A stretch of DNA of 64,000 nt from Brevundimonas intermedia (lineage in GTDB: Bacteria; Pseudomonadota; Alphaproteobacteria; Caulobacterales; Caulobacteraceae): the NCBI RefSeq assembly GCF_004614235.1, contig NZ_SPVH01000006.1, forward strand, positions 1,479,058 through 1,543,057. Direction: 5' to 3'. The translations under genes were made by a program, and so were the position numbers. How positions within the stretch are numbered: position 1 is the stretch's first letter; each line of letters begins with the position of its first letter. Below, piece by piece: positions 46,890 through 55,440 of the stretch. Below the pieces are notes generated by a model. It saw only the letters and a list, made by a program, of their open reading frames with translations. It searched no databases and was not told the origin of the DNA.

Positions 46890-48137
46890 TCAGGTCTTCG
46901 GCGGCTCTGCCGGCGCTTCTGCGGGCGTGGGCGGCGGCGCCAGCACCGCAGGCACCTGCGACTCCGAGATGGTCGTCTGGGGGATAAAGGGCTGGTTCGC
47001 CGGACGCTCGCCCAGCCGGGTCCAGGCGTCGGGGCCGAGCCCGCGCTTGCGACCCAGTTCGAACATGGCGGTCATGGTCTCCTGGTCGAACTTGAGGCTT
47101 GAGGCGGCGACATTGTCGGGAATGGCCGACAGGGCCATGTCCAGGCCGTTGCGCCGCGCGAAAGCCGCTGTCACCGCCAGATGGATGCGCAGCGACGACT
47201 TGCTCATGCTGTCATAGGTCCGCGCCAGGATGCCGGACAGGCGGCCGGGCGTGACGCCGTCGTTGCGACCGACCTGACCGTTGACGATGACATAGAGGGC
47301 GCCGACACGCCCCTCGTCCTCGGGCCGGCTCCAGAGCATCAGGTCTTCCGGTATGGCGAGGAAGGGCGTGTTGACCCCGCCGTCAACGTGCATTTCCAGC
47401 ACGACCTTGTCGTCGTCCTGAAGACCCGCGATCAGCACGGGCGGGAAGACGCCCGGAATGCTGGCGGAGGCGACCAGCACCTCCTTGAACAGTTCGCGGG
47501 CGTTCTCGTCGCCCTGGGTCGCCAGCAGGCCCATGTCCCAGATGACGGTCTGCTCACTGTCCAGATCTGTCGTGGCGACCAGCAGGCGACGGCCCTTGGC
47601 GTTTTCGCGTGCGACAGCCTGCATCAGTTCGGGCGTGACGTTCTCGTCCACCAGGTTTCGCAGAGCCTGCGACGAGAACAGGCTGGGGTTCAGGAAGGCG
47701 GCGAAACTGCGCCAGCTCAGCAGATTGTTCGCCCCGCCGCTGGTGTAGGCGTGCTGAAGCTCGTCATCCCATTCCGAGCCCAGGAAGGCGAAGGGAGCCG
47801 CAAGGGCGCCGGTGCTGACCCCCGTGACGACGTCGAACACCGGACGGTCGCCCTGTTGGGTCCAACCGACCAGCAGCCCGGCTCCATAGGCGCCGTTGGC
47901 CCCGCCGCCTGACAGGGCCAGGATCGATGTCGGATGATCGGGCCGCAATCGTTCGCCGATTTCACGGGTGAAGGCCTGCAGCCTCGCGCTATCGTTGGCG
48001 CGAATGCGGGGATCCTCGGCCTTGATCAGCGTGCCATCGGTGATCCTGAGCGGGCCGGTCGGCCGATCCAGGGTGCCGCACGCGGTCAGCGCCAAGGCCA
48101 TGACGATGCCGAACAGGCCCGATCCGATCCGCCGCAT
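46890..48137 (-). CDS. Patatin-like phospholipase, lipoprotein
   Basis: A 415-residue lipid-anchored acyl hydrolase. The leader GLFGIVMALALTAC has lipobox LTAC. Patatin motifs are the oxyanion ALSGGGANGAYGAGLLVGW, the nucleophile elbow GVSTGALAA and the catalytic Asp in VDGGVNTPF. It therefore has a Ser-Asp dyad and may act on phospholipids or other lipids in the periplasm or outer membrane. A Pro/Ala-rich tail ends the protein. The opposite-strand frames here are shadows. Confidence 0.9.
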   Translation of the reverse strand: MRRIGSGLFGIVMALALTACGTLDRPTGPLRITDGTLIKAEDPRIRANDSARLQAFTREIGERLRPDHPTSILALSGGGANGAYGAGLLVGWTQQGDRPVFDVVTGVSTGALAAPFAFLGSEWDDELQHAYTSGGANNLLSWRSFAAFLNPSLFSSQALRNLVDENVTPELMQAVARENAKGRRLLVATTDLDSEQTVIWDMGLLATQGDENARELFKEVLVASASIPGVFPPVLIAGLQDDDKVVLEMHVDGGVNTPFLAIPEDLMLWSRPEDEGRVGALYVIVNGQVGRNDGVTPGRLSGILARTYDSMSKSSLRIHLAVTAAFARRNGLDMALSAIPDNVAASSLKFDQETMTAMFELGRKRGLGPDAWTRLGERPANQPFIPQTTISESQVPAVLAPPPTPAEAPAEPPKT

Positions 48138-48288
48138 GCGTTTGCTTCCAGCCCTATGTCGAGAAATGCTTTCTACCGCTTCGGGCCGTCCCCTGTCACC
48201 ACATCACAGAACAAGCGTCGCCGTTTGAAACCCGCCCTGACGCCGCGTGTTCTCACCGGCAGGACAAACCGAACTGTTGGAGACAGAC

Positions 48289-48528
48289 ATGGTCGACGTT
48301 TCGCTCATCAAGGAACATCTCGAAGTCGTAGGCTCGGACGGCGGCCATGTGGGGCGTGTCGATCACGTCCTGGGCGACCAGATCGAGCTGGCGAAGCTGG
48401 ATTTCGCCGGCGGCTTCAAGCACCACCTAATCCCGGTCAGCTGGGTCGAGAAGGTCGATGACAAGCACGTCCACCTGAACCTGACCCAGGAAGACGCCAA
48501 GGCGCGCTGGACGGAAAAGCCGCACTGA
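48289..48528 (+). CDS. DUF2171 domain protein
   Basis: A 79-residue PRC-barrel-like protein: MVDVSLIKEHLEVVGSDGGH followed by VGRVDHVLGDQIELAKLD and HLIPVSWVEKVDDKHVHLNL. DUF2171 is common in Caulobacterales and its role is unknown. ATG 48289 has TTGGAGAC upstream. A terminator hairpin follows. Confidence 0.85.
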   Translation: MVDVSLIKEHLEVVGSDGGHVGRVDHVLGDQIELAKLDFAGGFKHHLIPVSWVEKVDDKHVHLNLTQEDAKARWTEKPH

Positions 48529-48555
48529 TCACGGCGACTTAACGCGAATTCATCG

Positions 48556-48585
48556 AAGGCCCCGCTGCACAAGCGGGGCCTTATC
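48556..48585 (+). terminator. Rho-independent terminator after the DUF2171 gene
   Basis: AAGGCCCCGCT pairs with AGCGGGGCCTT around GCACA (11 perfect pairs), with TTATCGCT after the stem. Confidence 0.78.
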
Positions 48586-48629
48586 GCTATCTAGGAGGCG
48601 TCGCATGAGGCGGCGCTGGAGCTTCGACC

Positions 48630-49016
48630 TTGATCCGCCTGATCCTGAATATTCTGTGGTTCGTGCTCGGCGGCTGGCTGTCAGGCCTGCTGTGGTTGTT
48701 CGGTGGAGCTATTCTGGCGCTGACTGTCGTCGGTCTGCCGTGGACGTTCGCGGCGTGGCGCATCGCCAGCTATTCCTTCTGGCCTTTCGGCCGTGAGGTC
48801 GTGTGGCAGGACGCGCATCCGGTGGCAGGCTGCCTGGGCGTCGTGCTGAACATCGTCTGGTTCGTCGTCGCCGGCTGGTACATCGCCCTGACGCATCTGA
48901 TCATCGCGGTGGCCGAGTTCGTCTCCATCATCGGCATTCCCTTCGCCCTGAAGGATCTGGAACTGGCCAAGCTGGCGCTGGCCCCGGTGGGTCGCACAAT
49001 TCGCGACAAGGCCTGA
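48630..49016 (+). CDS. YccF family membrane protein
   Basis: A 128-residue inner-membrane protein with duplicated hydrophobic halves: LILNILWFVLGGWLSGLLWL, then LTVVGLPWTFAAWRIASYSF, a second copy LGVVLNIVWFVVAGWYIALT and SIIGIPFALKDLELAKLALA ending PVGRTI. The YccF motifs GLPW-A-R and GIPFA are clear. The start is TTG 48630. Function unknown. A shared hairpin separates it from convergent fumC. Confidence 0.85.
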   Translation: MIRLILNILWFVLGGWLSGLLWLFGGAILALTVVGLPWTFAAWRIASYSFWPFGREVVWQDAHPVAGCLGVVLNIVWFVVAGWYIALTHLIIAVAEFVSIIGIPFALKDLELAKLALAPVGRTIRDKA

Positions 49017-49027
49017 CGCCAACGAAA

Positions 49028-49055
49028 AACGCCGACGTCGCGGGACGTCGGCGTT
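49028..49055. terminator. Bidirectional terminator between yccF-like gene and fumC
   Basis: AACGCCGACGTC pairs perfectly with GACGTCGGCGTT around GCGG. An A-run before and a T-run after the stem on both strands suit two convergent genes. Confidence 0.72.
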
Positions 49056-49078
49056 CGAGCCTTTCGCGTCGGCTGGCG

Positions 49079-50470
49079 TCAGCCCGGCGAAATCATCTTC
49101 TCGGGACGGACCGCCTCGTCGAACTCGGCGTCGGTCAGATAGCCGCCGCCGACGGCTTCCTCGCGCAGGGTGGTGCCGTTCTTGTGTGCGGTCTTGGCGA
49201 TCTTGGCGCACAGGTCATAGCCCAGCTTGCCGTTCAGGGCCGTGACCAGCATCAGCGAGTTGTTCAGGCCGCGGGCGATGTTGTCTTCGCGGGCCTCGAT
49301 GCCGACGACGCAGTTGTCGGTGAAGCTGATGGCCGCGTCGGCGACCAGACGCACCGACTGCAGGAAATTGTAGGCCATGACGGGGTTGTAGACGTTCAGC
49401 TCGAAATGCCCCTGGGAGCCGGCGAAGGTGATGGCGGCGTTGTTGCCGAACACTTGGACGCAGACCTGGGTCAGGGCCTCGCACTGGGTCGGATTGACCT
49501 TGCCCGGCATGATCGAAGAACCCGGCTCGTTTTCCGGCAGGGCCAGTTCGCCCAGGCCTGAACGCGGACCGGAGCCCAAGAAGCGGATGTCGTTGGCGAT
49601 CTTGAACAGCGAGGCGGCGACCGTGTTGATCGCGCCGTGGCTGAAGACCATCGCGTCGTGGGCGGCCAGGGCCTCGAACTTGTTCGGCGCCGTGGTGAAG
49701 GGCAGGCCGGTGATCTCGGCGATCTGGGCTGCGACCTTTTCCGCGAAACCGACGGGGGCGTTCAGGCCGGTGCCGACGGCGGTGCCGCCCTGGGCCAGTT
49801 CCATCAGCTTGGGCAGGGTCTGTTCGATGCGCTCGATGCCGTTGGCGACCTGTTGCGCATAGCCGCCGAACTCCTGACCCAGCGTCAGGGGGGTGGCGTC
49901 CTGGGTGTGCGTGCGGCCGATCTTGATGATGTGGGCCCAGGCCTTGGCCTTGGCGTCCAGGGCGGCGTGCAGATGCTTCAGGGCCGGGATCAGGTCTTTG
50001 ACCACCTGTTCTGCGCAGGCCACGTGCATGGCCGTCGGATAGGTGTCGTTAGACGACTGGCTCATGTTGACGTGGTCGTTGGGGTGGACCGGCTTCTTGG
50101 AGCCCATCTCGCCGCCCAGGATCTCGATGGCGCGGTTCGAGATCACCTCATTGGCGTTCATGTTCGACTGGGTGCCGGAGCCCGTCTGCCAGACGACCAG
50201 CGGGAAGTGGTCGTTCAGCTTGCCTTCGATGACCTCGTTGGCGGCTTTGACGATGGCGTCGGCCAAGGCCGGATCCAGCTTGCCCAGGTCGCGGTTGGTC
50301 TCGGCGGCGGCGCGCTTGACGATGCCCAGGGCGCGCACGACCGGCAGAGGCTGCTTCTCCCAGCCGATCTTGAAATTGCCCAGCGACCGCTGCGCCTGAG
50401 CGCCCCAGTAGCGATCGGCGGCCACTTCGATGGGGCCGAAGGTATCGGTTTCGGTACGGACGTTGCTCAT
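49079..50470 (-). CDS. fumC: Class II fumarate hydratase FumC
   Basis: The oxygen-stable TCA-cycle enzyme converting fumarate to malate, a homotetramer without iron. The 463 residues include [77 protein letters not shown] and the signature [15 protein letters not shown] with its catalytic Ser. It reads toward yccF. sspB and ssrA lie upstream with a RusA gene between. Confidence 0.98.
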   Translation of the reverse strand: MSNVRTETDTFGPIEVAADRYWGAQAQRSLGNFKIGWEKQPLPVVRALGIVKRAAAETNRDLGKLDPALADAIVKAANEVIEGKLNDHFPLVVWQTGSGTQSNMNANEVISNRAIEILGGEMGSKKPVHPNDHVNMSQSSNDTYPTAMHVACAEQVVKDLIPALKHLHAALDAKAKAWAHIIKIGRTHTQDATPLTLGQEFGGYAQQVANGIERIEQTLPKLMELAQGGTAVGTGLNAPVGFAEKVAAQIAEITGLPFTTAPNKFEALAAHDAMVFSHGAINTVAASLFKIANDIRFLGSGPRSGLGELALPENEPGSSIMPGKVNPTQCEALTQVCVQVFGNNAAITFAGSQGHFELNVYNPVMAYNFLQSVRLVADAAISFTDNCVVGIEAREDNIARGLNNSLMLVTALNGKLGYDLCAKIAKTAHKNGTTLREEAVGGGYLTDAEFDEAVRPEKMISPG

Positions 50471-50530
50471 GCGCGGAATCTCGTCTCTCAGGCGTGGCGA
50501 TGGGTTGCGCGGCGGTGTAGCACGAGAGCC

Positions 50531-50581
50531 ATGCAGGACAAGACGAGCGCAGACATCCTCAGATCGGCAGGCGTCGCATGA
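50531..50581 (+). CDS. Possible 16-residue leader peptide before rusA-like gene
   Basis: ATG 50531 opens a frame [16 protein letters not shown] whose TGA overlaps the ATG of the next gene (GCATGA). No clear ribosome site precedes it. It could couple translation of the resolvase gene or be chance. Confidence 0.25.
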   Translation: MQDKTSADILRSAGVA

Positions 50582-50937
50582 CCGCCGGCTGGATCGGGAC
50601 CGGCAAGGTCCGGGCGCGCGAGGATGGCGACGCGGTCGAGATCGTCATCGACGGCCTAACCACGCAGGCCAAATATTACAAGCCGCTGGTCTACGAGTTC
50701 ATGCGTAAGGAATGGCGCGGGGCGCGGCCGTCATGGGGCGACCATGTCGTCGAGATCCGCATGGAGCATGTCGGCGAGCCGCCGTGGATGGATCTGGACA
50801 ACCTGGCCAAGGCCCTGCTCGATTCCATCAAGGGCTATTTGTTCCACGACGACGCCCAGGTCGCGCGACTGGTGGTCGAACGGCGCGAGGGCGAGCGGGA
50901 GCGGATTACGATCCGCTCCTATCCGCGACGGGACTGA
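50578..50937 (+). CDS. RusA-family Holliday junction resolvase
   Basis: A 119-residue RusA-like endonuclease. The catalytic set is visible: [20 protein letters not shown] supplies the DxD and the lysine that match E. coli D70/D72/K76, and [14 protein letters not shown] supplies the fourth acidic residue. RusA is normally a prophage gene; here it stands alone between fumC and sspB with no phage neighbours, so it may be a domesticated form. Start ATG 50578. Confidence 0.85.
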   Translation: MTAGWIGTGKVRAREDGDAVEIVIDGLTTQAKYYKPLVYEFMRKEWRGARPSWGDHVVEIRMEHVGEPPWMDLDNLAKALLDSIKGYLFHDDAQVARLVVERREGERERITIRSYPRRD

Positions 50938-50943
50938 AGGCGG

Positions 50944-51423
50944 TTATTTCTTGCGGAACTGGTCCAGCGAGACGACCTTGGGGCCTTCCGAGGATGGGTC
51001 GGTGTCCTGTGGCGGGATCGGCTCTTCCTCGACCACTTCCAGAAGCTGCGGATCCTCGAACTGCAGCAGGAACTGCACACTGGGATCGTAGAACCGCGTG
51101 ACGGCCGAATAGGGGATGACCAGGCTCTTGGGCATGCCGCCGAAACGCAGTTTGACCGAGAAGCGTTGGGGCTCGACGCGCAGATCGTCGTACTGGTGCT
51201 GCAGAACGACCGTCATCTCTTCCGGGTATTTCGCCAGGATGTCGGGCGCGACGCTGACGCCGACGGCGCGCGTCTTGAAGGTGATGTAGAAGTGATGCGC
51301 ACCGGGCAGGCCTTCGGCCAGCACCCGTTCCAGCGCAGCGCGCATGACGCCGCGCAGCGCCTCTTGCGCCAGCTGCTCGTAATGCATCTCATCGACCGGA
51401 GGGGCCTGGTCGCTCATCGTCAC
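50944..51423 (-). CDS. sspB: SspB-family ClpXP adaptor (alphaproteobacterial type)
   Basis: SspB binds ssrA-tagged proteins and delivers them to ClpXP. The 159-residue protein has the alpha-type fold: YEQLAQEALRGVMRAALERV, HHFYITFKTRAVGVSVAPDI, the tag-binding strand region MTVVLQHQYDDLRVEPQRFS with VKLRFGGMPKSLVIPYSAVT, a flexible acidic linker (EVVEEEPIPPQDTDPSSEG) and the ClpX-binding C-terminal VVSLDQFRKK. ATG 51423 is used; ATG 51417 is possible. The tmRNA gene whose tag it recognises lies about 100 bp upstream on the same strand. Confidence 0.93.
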   Translation of the reverse strand: MTMSDQAPPVDEMHYEQLAQEALRGVMRAALERVLAEGLPGAHHFYITFKTRAVGVSVAPDILAKYPEEMTVVLQHQYDDLRVEPQRFSVKLRFGGMPKSLVIPYSAVTRFYDPSVQFLLQFEDPQLLEVVEEEPIPPQDTDPSSEGPKVVSLDQFRKK

Positions 51424-51518
51424 CTCGCAATAGAGCGCGACTGATAGACGTGCGGATGCGATGGCGAAAGATGCCTTGAGAGTTAAGCGAACCGATTTGT
51501 CGCCATACCGATGATTTG

Positions 51519-51851
51519 GAAAAGCGCCGGGATTCTGTTGCCAGGCTCCCGACAGGCCCCGCCCAAGGATCTGAACCCCTAGGACTTAAGATTCGAAATC
51601 ACCCGAACCGCATTACGCGGCGAGAGCGACTTCTCCAGCGAAGTTATCGTTCGCAGTTAGAAAATGGCCCGATACGGTGGGCCAGGACGAGCGAAAGCAA
51701 TCCTCTTTACACGTCCGTCGATGCTAGTCGGCCCCATGCTGCCTCCGCCGATAACGCGGGGAGAAAGTTGGTGGAGCCGCCGGGAATCGCACCCGGGTCC
51801 GGTCCGCTTATTACAAGCGCGTTTATCGCTATAGTCCGGCCGAAACCGGAC
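51519..51851 (-). ncRNA. ssrA: tmRNA, circularly permuted two-piece form (ssrA)
   Basis: Read on the minus strand, the acceptor piece comes first (about 51851 to 51769): T arm CCGGG-tgcgatt-CCCGG, acceptor 3' strand CGGCTCC and encoded ACCA. A 33-nt intervening segment (51768-51736) is followed by the coding piece at 51735, whose 5' GGGGCCG pairs with CGGCTCC over seven pairs (one G-U). GCATCGACGG, a pseudoknot-like GGCCCACCGTATCGGGCC, and the tag frame at 51654-51613 follow: resume codon GCG then ANDNFAGEVALAA and TAA. The LAA end is for ClpX and AANDNFA for SspB. The 3' end is estimated from the C-rich stem and TTTT near 51519. Confidence 0.93.
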
Positions 51852-51857
51852 AGGACC

Positions 51858-51886
51858 AATATAGGCGCTGACTGGACGCATTCCAA
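51858..51886 (-). promoter_or_regulatory. Sigma70-type promoter of ssrA
   Basis: On the minus strand TTGGAA (51886-51881), a 17-base spacer and TATATT (51863-51858) lie just downstream of the miaA stop. The predicted start of transcription is about 51851, at the head of the tmRNA acceptor piece. Confidence 0.75.
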
Positions 51887-51900
51887 GCGCCGCTTTCAAG

Positions 51901-52821
51901 TCAGACGCGCGGCCAGTCCGGCGTCTGTTGACGAAACCAGGTCAACTGGCGTTTGGCGTAGTTCCGCGTGGCCTGTTTCAGGGCGGATACGGCGTCGTCT
52001 CGCGTCAGTTCTCCAGTCAGATAGGCCGCCAGTTCACGCACGCCGACGGCTTTCATGGCGGGCAGGCTGTCCGATAGACCGCGCGCGGCCAAAGCGGCGA
52101 CCTCATCCACAGCTCCCTGTTCAAGCATCAGGTCCACGCGAGCGTCACAGTTTTGATAGAGGCGCTGCCGGTCAGGCTCGACGACCTGTCCAATCCAAGA
52201 CCCGTATGGCAGCAGGGGTTTCGTATCGGCCTTCCAGTCGCTGAGCGATCGGCCGCTGGCGGCGAAGACGCTCATGGCCCGCACCAATCTTTGCCGGTCG
52301 CCCCTTTCGATGGCGCGCGCAGCGTCGGAATCGGCTTGGGCCAGTCGTGCACGGAACGCCGTCTCGCCCTCGATTGCATATTCGGCCTCGACTGCGTCAC
52401 GCGTCACCAGCGGGACGGGAGGAATGTCCGCCAAGCCCCGCGTGAGGCTCATGAAATACAGCCCAGTGCCTCCGACGAGGATGGCCGAACGCCCGTCCGC
52501 GCGAAGTTCATCGAGGATGTCCAAAGCCGCGCGGCTCCAGCGCCCGACCGACCAGGCGTCGGCCGCGTCGGCGACGCCGTAAAGGCGATGATCGGCCAGA
52601 GCTTCGTCCTCGGCGGACGGTCGCGCCGTCAGGATGCGCAGGTCGGCGTAAAGCTGCTGGCTGTCGGCATTGATGATCACCGCGCCGGTTTCACGCGCCA
52701 TCTTCAGCGCGAGCGCCGACTTTCCCGATGCGGTCGGGCCGGCGATCAGGGTGATTGAGGGCGGCTGGGACAAATCGTGGCTCGCGGGATGGGTCCGACG
52801 GCGATAGAACGCGCGCATCAT
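51901..52821 (-). CDS. miaA: tRNA dimethylallyltransferase MiaA
   Basis: Adds dimethylallyl to A37 of tRNAs that read UNN codons. 306 residues from ATG 52821 (TTG 52830 and ATG 52818 are other options). Motifs are ITLIAGPTASGKSALALKMA, INADSQQLYADLRILTARPS, HRLYGVADAADAWSVGRW, AILVGGTGLYFMSLTRGLAD and the late RNYAKRQLTWFRQQ. It is divergent from mrp, whose start is 26 bp away. ssrA follows directly. Confidence 0.95.
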   Translation of the reverse strand: MMRAFYRRRTHPASHDLSQPPSITLIAGPTASGKSALALKMARETGAVIINADSQQLYADLRILTARPSAEDEALADHRLYGVADAADAWSVGRWSRAALDILDELRADGRSAILVGGTGLYFMSLTRGLADIPPVPLVTRDAVEAEYAIEGETAFRARLAQADSDAARAIERGDRQRLVRAMSVFAASGRSLSDWKADTKPLLPYGSWIGQVVEPDRQRLYQNCDARVDLMLEQGAVDEVAALAARGLSDSLPAMKAVGVRELAAYLTGELTRDDAVSALKQATRNYAKRQLTWFRQQTPDWPRV

Positions 52822-52847
52822 CGCCTGCAAGTCTTCTGGAGACCGCC

Positions 52848-53915
52848 TTGGTCGAACGCACCGCCGTCATCGCCGCCCTGGACGCCATCATCGATCCGGT
52901 TTCCGGCCAGGGTCTGGTCGCCGCCGGTCTGGTTCAGGGGCTGGTGGTGGCTGACGACCGCGCCGGGTTCGCGCTGGAGGTCGATCGCAGTCAGGCGGCC
53001 GCCTATGCGCCCGTTCGCGATGCGGCGGAGGCGGCGCTGAAGGCGTTGCCCGGAATGGCGCGTGTCTCCGTCATCCTGACCGCCGAGGCCAAGCCTGCCG
53101 CTGCGCCGCGCACGGCGGGCCTGTCCAAGGCGGCGGTCGATCAGGGACGGGCCAAGGCCCGGGTCGCAACTGACCGTCCTGCCCATGTCCGCCGTGTCCT
53201 GGCCGTCGCAAGCGGCAAGGGCGGCGTGGGCAAGTCGACCGTCGCCTTAAACCTGGCGGCTGCGCTGGCGGCCCGTGGGTTGTCAGTCGGCATTCTGGAC
53301 GCCGACGTGTATGGTCCGTCGTTGCCGACGATGCTGGGGATCAGTGGTCAGCCGGCCTATGAGGACGGCGCCATCGTCCCGCACGTCGCCCATGGTCTGA
53401 AGGCCATGTCGGTCGGCCTGCTGACCAAGATGGACGACGCCATGATCTGGCGCGGCCCGATGGCGTCGCAAGCCATCACCCAGATGCTGACCCAGACCCG
53501 CTGGGGGACTGAAGAGGCGCCGCTGGACGTGCTGGTGGTCGATCTGCCGCCCGGCACAGGCGACGTGCAGTTGACCCTGATCCAGAAGACGCCGCTGGAC
53601 GGCGCCGTCATCGTCTCGACGCCGCAGGAGGTAGCCCTGGCCGATGCGCGCCGGGCGCACACGCTGTTCCAGCGGGTCAATGTGCCGACGCTGGGCCTGA
53701 TCGAGAACATGAGCGGTTCGGTGTTCGGTCAGGGCGGGGCCAAGGCCGAGGCGGAGCGTCTATCGATTCCCTTCCTTGGCGATATGCCGCTGGATGCCGC
53801 GCTGCGCGAAGGCGGGGACGCAGGCCGTCCTCCGGTTTCGGTTGATCCGTTGGGAGACATCGCCGAACGATTTGCTGTCATTGCCGGCCGTATCGTGGCT
53901 GCTCTCGACCTTTAG
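52848..53915 (+). CDS. mrp: Mrp/ApbC-family iron-sulfur carrier ATPase
   Basis: A P-loop ATPase that carries Fe-S clusters to target proteins, 355 residues from TTG 52848. An N-terminal MIP18/DUF59-like domain (TAVIAALDAIIDPVSGQGLV) precedes the NTPase domain with deviant Walker A AVASGKGGVGKSTVALNLAA near residue 121, VGILDADVYGPSLPTMLGI, VVDLPPGTGDVQLTL and GLIENMSG. The usual C-terminal CxxC motif of ApbC is not visible (the loop reads MSGSVFGQGGA), so cluster binding may differ. A longer frame upstream overlaps miaA and is rejected. Confidence 0.92.
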   Translation: MVERTAVIAALDAIIDPVSGQGLVAAGLVQGLVVADDRAGFALEVDRSQAAAYAPVRDAAEAALKALPGMARVSVILTAEAKPAAAPRTAGLSKAAVDQGRAKARVATDRPAHVRRVLAVASGKGGVGKSTVALNLAAALAARGLSVGILDADVYGPSLPTMLGISGQPAYEDGAIVPHVAHGLKAMSVGLLTKMDDAMIWRGPMASQAITQMLTQTRWGTEEAPLDVLVVDLPPGTGDVQLTLIQKTPLDGAVIVSTPQEVALADARRAHTLFQRVNVPTLGLIENMSGSVFGQGGAKAEAERLSIPFLGDMPLDAALREGGDAGRPPVSVDPLGDIAERFAVIAGRIVAALDL

Positions 53916-53961
53916 AAAATATCTGCGAGGGCGGGGTTTTCAAACGCAACCCTATTCGCCA

Positions 53962-53986
53962 CCTTGGGTCTTGCCGATACCCAAGG
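53962..53986. promoter_or_regulatory. Palindrome covering the ribosome-binding site of the Old Yellow Enzyme gene
   Basis: CCTTGGGT (53962-53969) and ACCCAAGG (53979-53986) are perfect 8-base arms around 9 bases. The right arm overlaps the Shine-Dalgarno AAGGAG (53983-53988), and ATG is at 53994. It could be a repressor site or an RNA hairpin that hides the ribosome site. Confidence 0.5.
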
Positions 53987-53993
53987 AGATCCG

Positions 53994-55091
53994 ATGAGCG
54001 TCGACGCCCTGTTCAGCCCATTCACCATCAAGGGGCTGACTCTACCCAACCGCATCGTCATGGCGCCCATGACGCGGTCGTTCTCCCCGAACGGCATCCC
54101 GACCTCCGATGTCGCCGCCTACTATCGCCGTCGCGCCGAGGGCGGGGTGGGCCTGATCGTTACCGAGGGGACGGTCGTCGAACGGCCGGCCGCGCGTAAC
54201 GACGCCGCGGTGCCGGTTTTCCACGGCGAGGCCCTGCCGGAGTGGAAGTCCGTCGTGGAGGAAGTCCATGCCGCCGGCGGTCTGATCGCCCCGCAGATCT
54301 GGCACGTGGGATCGGCGCGGGGGCGCGGCGATGACTGGACGCCGCTGGGCAAGGTGGACAGCCCGTCGGGCATGACCGCGCCGGGCAAGGCGAAGTTCGA
54401 GCCGATGACCGAAGAGGACGTCGCCGACACCATCGCCGCCTTCGGACGCTCGGCCCGTGCGGCACGCGATCTCGGCTTTGACGCCGTCGAGATTCACGGC
54501 GCCCACGGCTATCTGATCGATCAGTTCTTCTGGGGCGGGCTGAACGCCCGCGAAGACCGCTGGGGTGGGCCGACCATCGCCGACCGCGCTCGTTTCGGCG
54601 CGGAAGTGGTCAAGGCGGTGCGCGAGGGCGTCGGCGACGACATCCCCGTCATCCTGCGCCTGTCACAGTGGAAACTTCAGGATTACACCGCCCGCATCGC
54701 CGAAACGCCGGAACAGATGGTCGAATGGCTGACGCCGCTGTCGGACGCCGGCGTCGATGTCTTCCACTGTTCGCAGCGCCGTTTCTGGGAGCCAGAGTTC
54801 GAGGGATCGGATCTGAACTTCGCCGGCTGGACCAAGAAGCTGATGGGCAAGCCGACCATCACGGTCGGCTCGGTCGGTCTGGACGGCGAATTCATCGCGG
54901 CCTTCGGCGGCGAGGGTTCCAAGCCCGCATCGCTGGACGGTCTGCTGCGACGTCTGGAGAACGAGGAGTTCGATCTGGTCGCCGTGGGCCGCGCGCTGCT
55001 GGCCGATCCGCAATGGGTCAACAAGATCCGCGACGGCCGTTCGGACGAACTGCGCAACTTCGAACGCGCGGACCTGATGACCCTGTCCTGA
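53994..55091 (+). CDS. Old Yellow Enzyme-family NADH:flavin oxidoreductase
   Basis: An FMN ene-reductase of 365 residues. ALFSPFTIKGLTLPNRIVMA and PMTRSFSPNGIPTSDVAAYY open the barrel, APQIWHVGS holds the substrate-binding region, FDAVEIHGAHGYLIDQFF and NAREDRWGG follow, and ITVGSVGLDGEF and FDLVAVGRALLADPQWVNKI bind FMN phosphate. The GHGS-type thermophilic signature is absent, so it is a classical or NemA-like member. A palindrome overlaps its ribosome site. The true substrate, possibly electrophilic alkenes or nitro compounds, is unknown. Confidence 0.9.
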   Translation: MSVDALFSPFTIKGLTLPNRIVMAPMTRSFSPNGIPTSDVAAYYRRRAEGGVGLIVTEGTVVERPAARNDAAVPVFHGEALPEWKSVVEEVHAAGGLIAPQIWHVGSARGRGDDWTPLGKVDSPSGMTAPGKAKFEPMTEEDVADTIAAFGRSARAARDLGFDAVEIHGAHGYLIDQFFWGGLNAREDRWGGPTIADRARFGAEVVKAVREGVGDDIPVILRLSQWKLQDYTARIAETPEQMVEWLTPLSDAGVDVFHCSQRRFWEPEFEGSDLNFAGWTKKLMGKPTITVGSVGLDGEFIAAFGGEGSKPASLDGLLRRLENEEFDLVAVGRALLADPQWVNKIRDGRSDELRNFERADLMTLS

Positions 55092-55110
55092 CCCAATCAG
55101 TCGAGTCGGT

Positions 55111-55431
55111 TCAGGCCGGCTCGACGATCACGCCCGTGCCATAGCATAGCACCTCCGTCACGCCGGGCATGATCTCGGTGGCGTCATAGCGGACAGCCAG
55201 AATGGCGTTGGCGCCGTGCTCGGTCGCGTGTTTGACCAGTTCGTCATAGGCTTCCTGACGCCCGGCCTCGGCCAGTTTCACATAGGCGCCGACCCGACCG
55301 CCCAGCATCGATTGGACCCCGCCGATGGCGTCGGAGATGGCGTTGCGCGAACGCACCGTAACGCCGCGCACCAGGCCGATATGGCGGGTGATGCGAAAGC
55401 CGGGCAGGTCGTTGGTTGTGGTGACGTACAT
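55111..55431 (-). CDS. YbjQ family (UPF0145) protein
   Basis: A 106-residue putative heavy-metal-binding YbjQ protein, likely pentameric. MYVTTTNDLPGFRITRHIGL and VRGVTVRSRNAISDAI precede the characteristic GANAILAVRYDATEI and the final VLCYGTGVIVEPA. No metal ligands are clear and the function is unknown. It lies 9 bp after folA on the same strand. Confidence 0.88.
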   Translation of the reverse strand: MYVTTTNDLPGFRITRHIGLVRGVTVRSRNAISDAIGGVQSMLGGRVGAYVKLAEAGRQEAYDELVKHATEHGANAILAVRYDATEIMPGVTEVLCYGTGVIVEPA

Positions 55432-55440
55432 CGATGTCTC

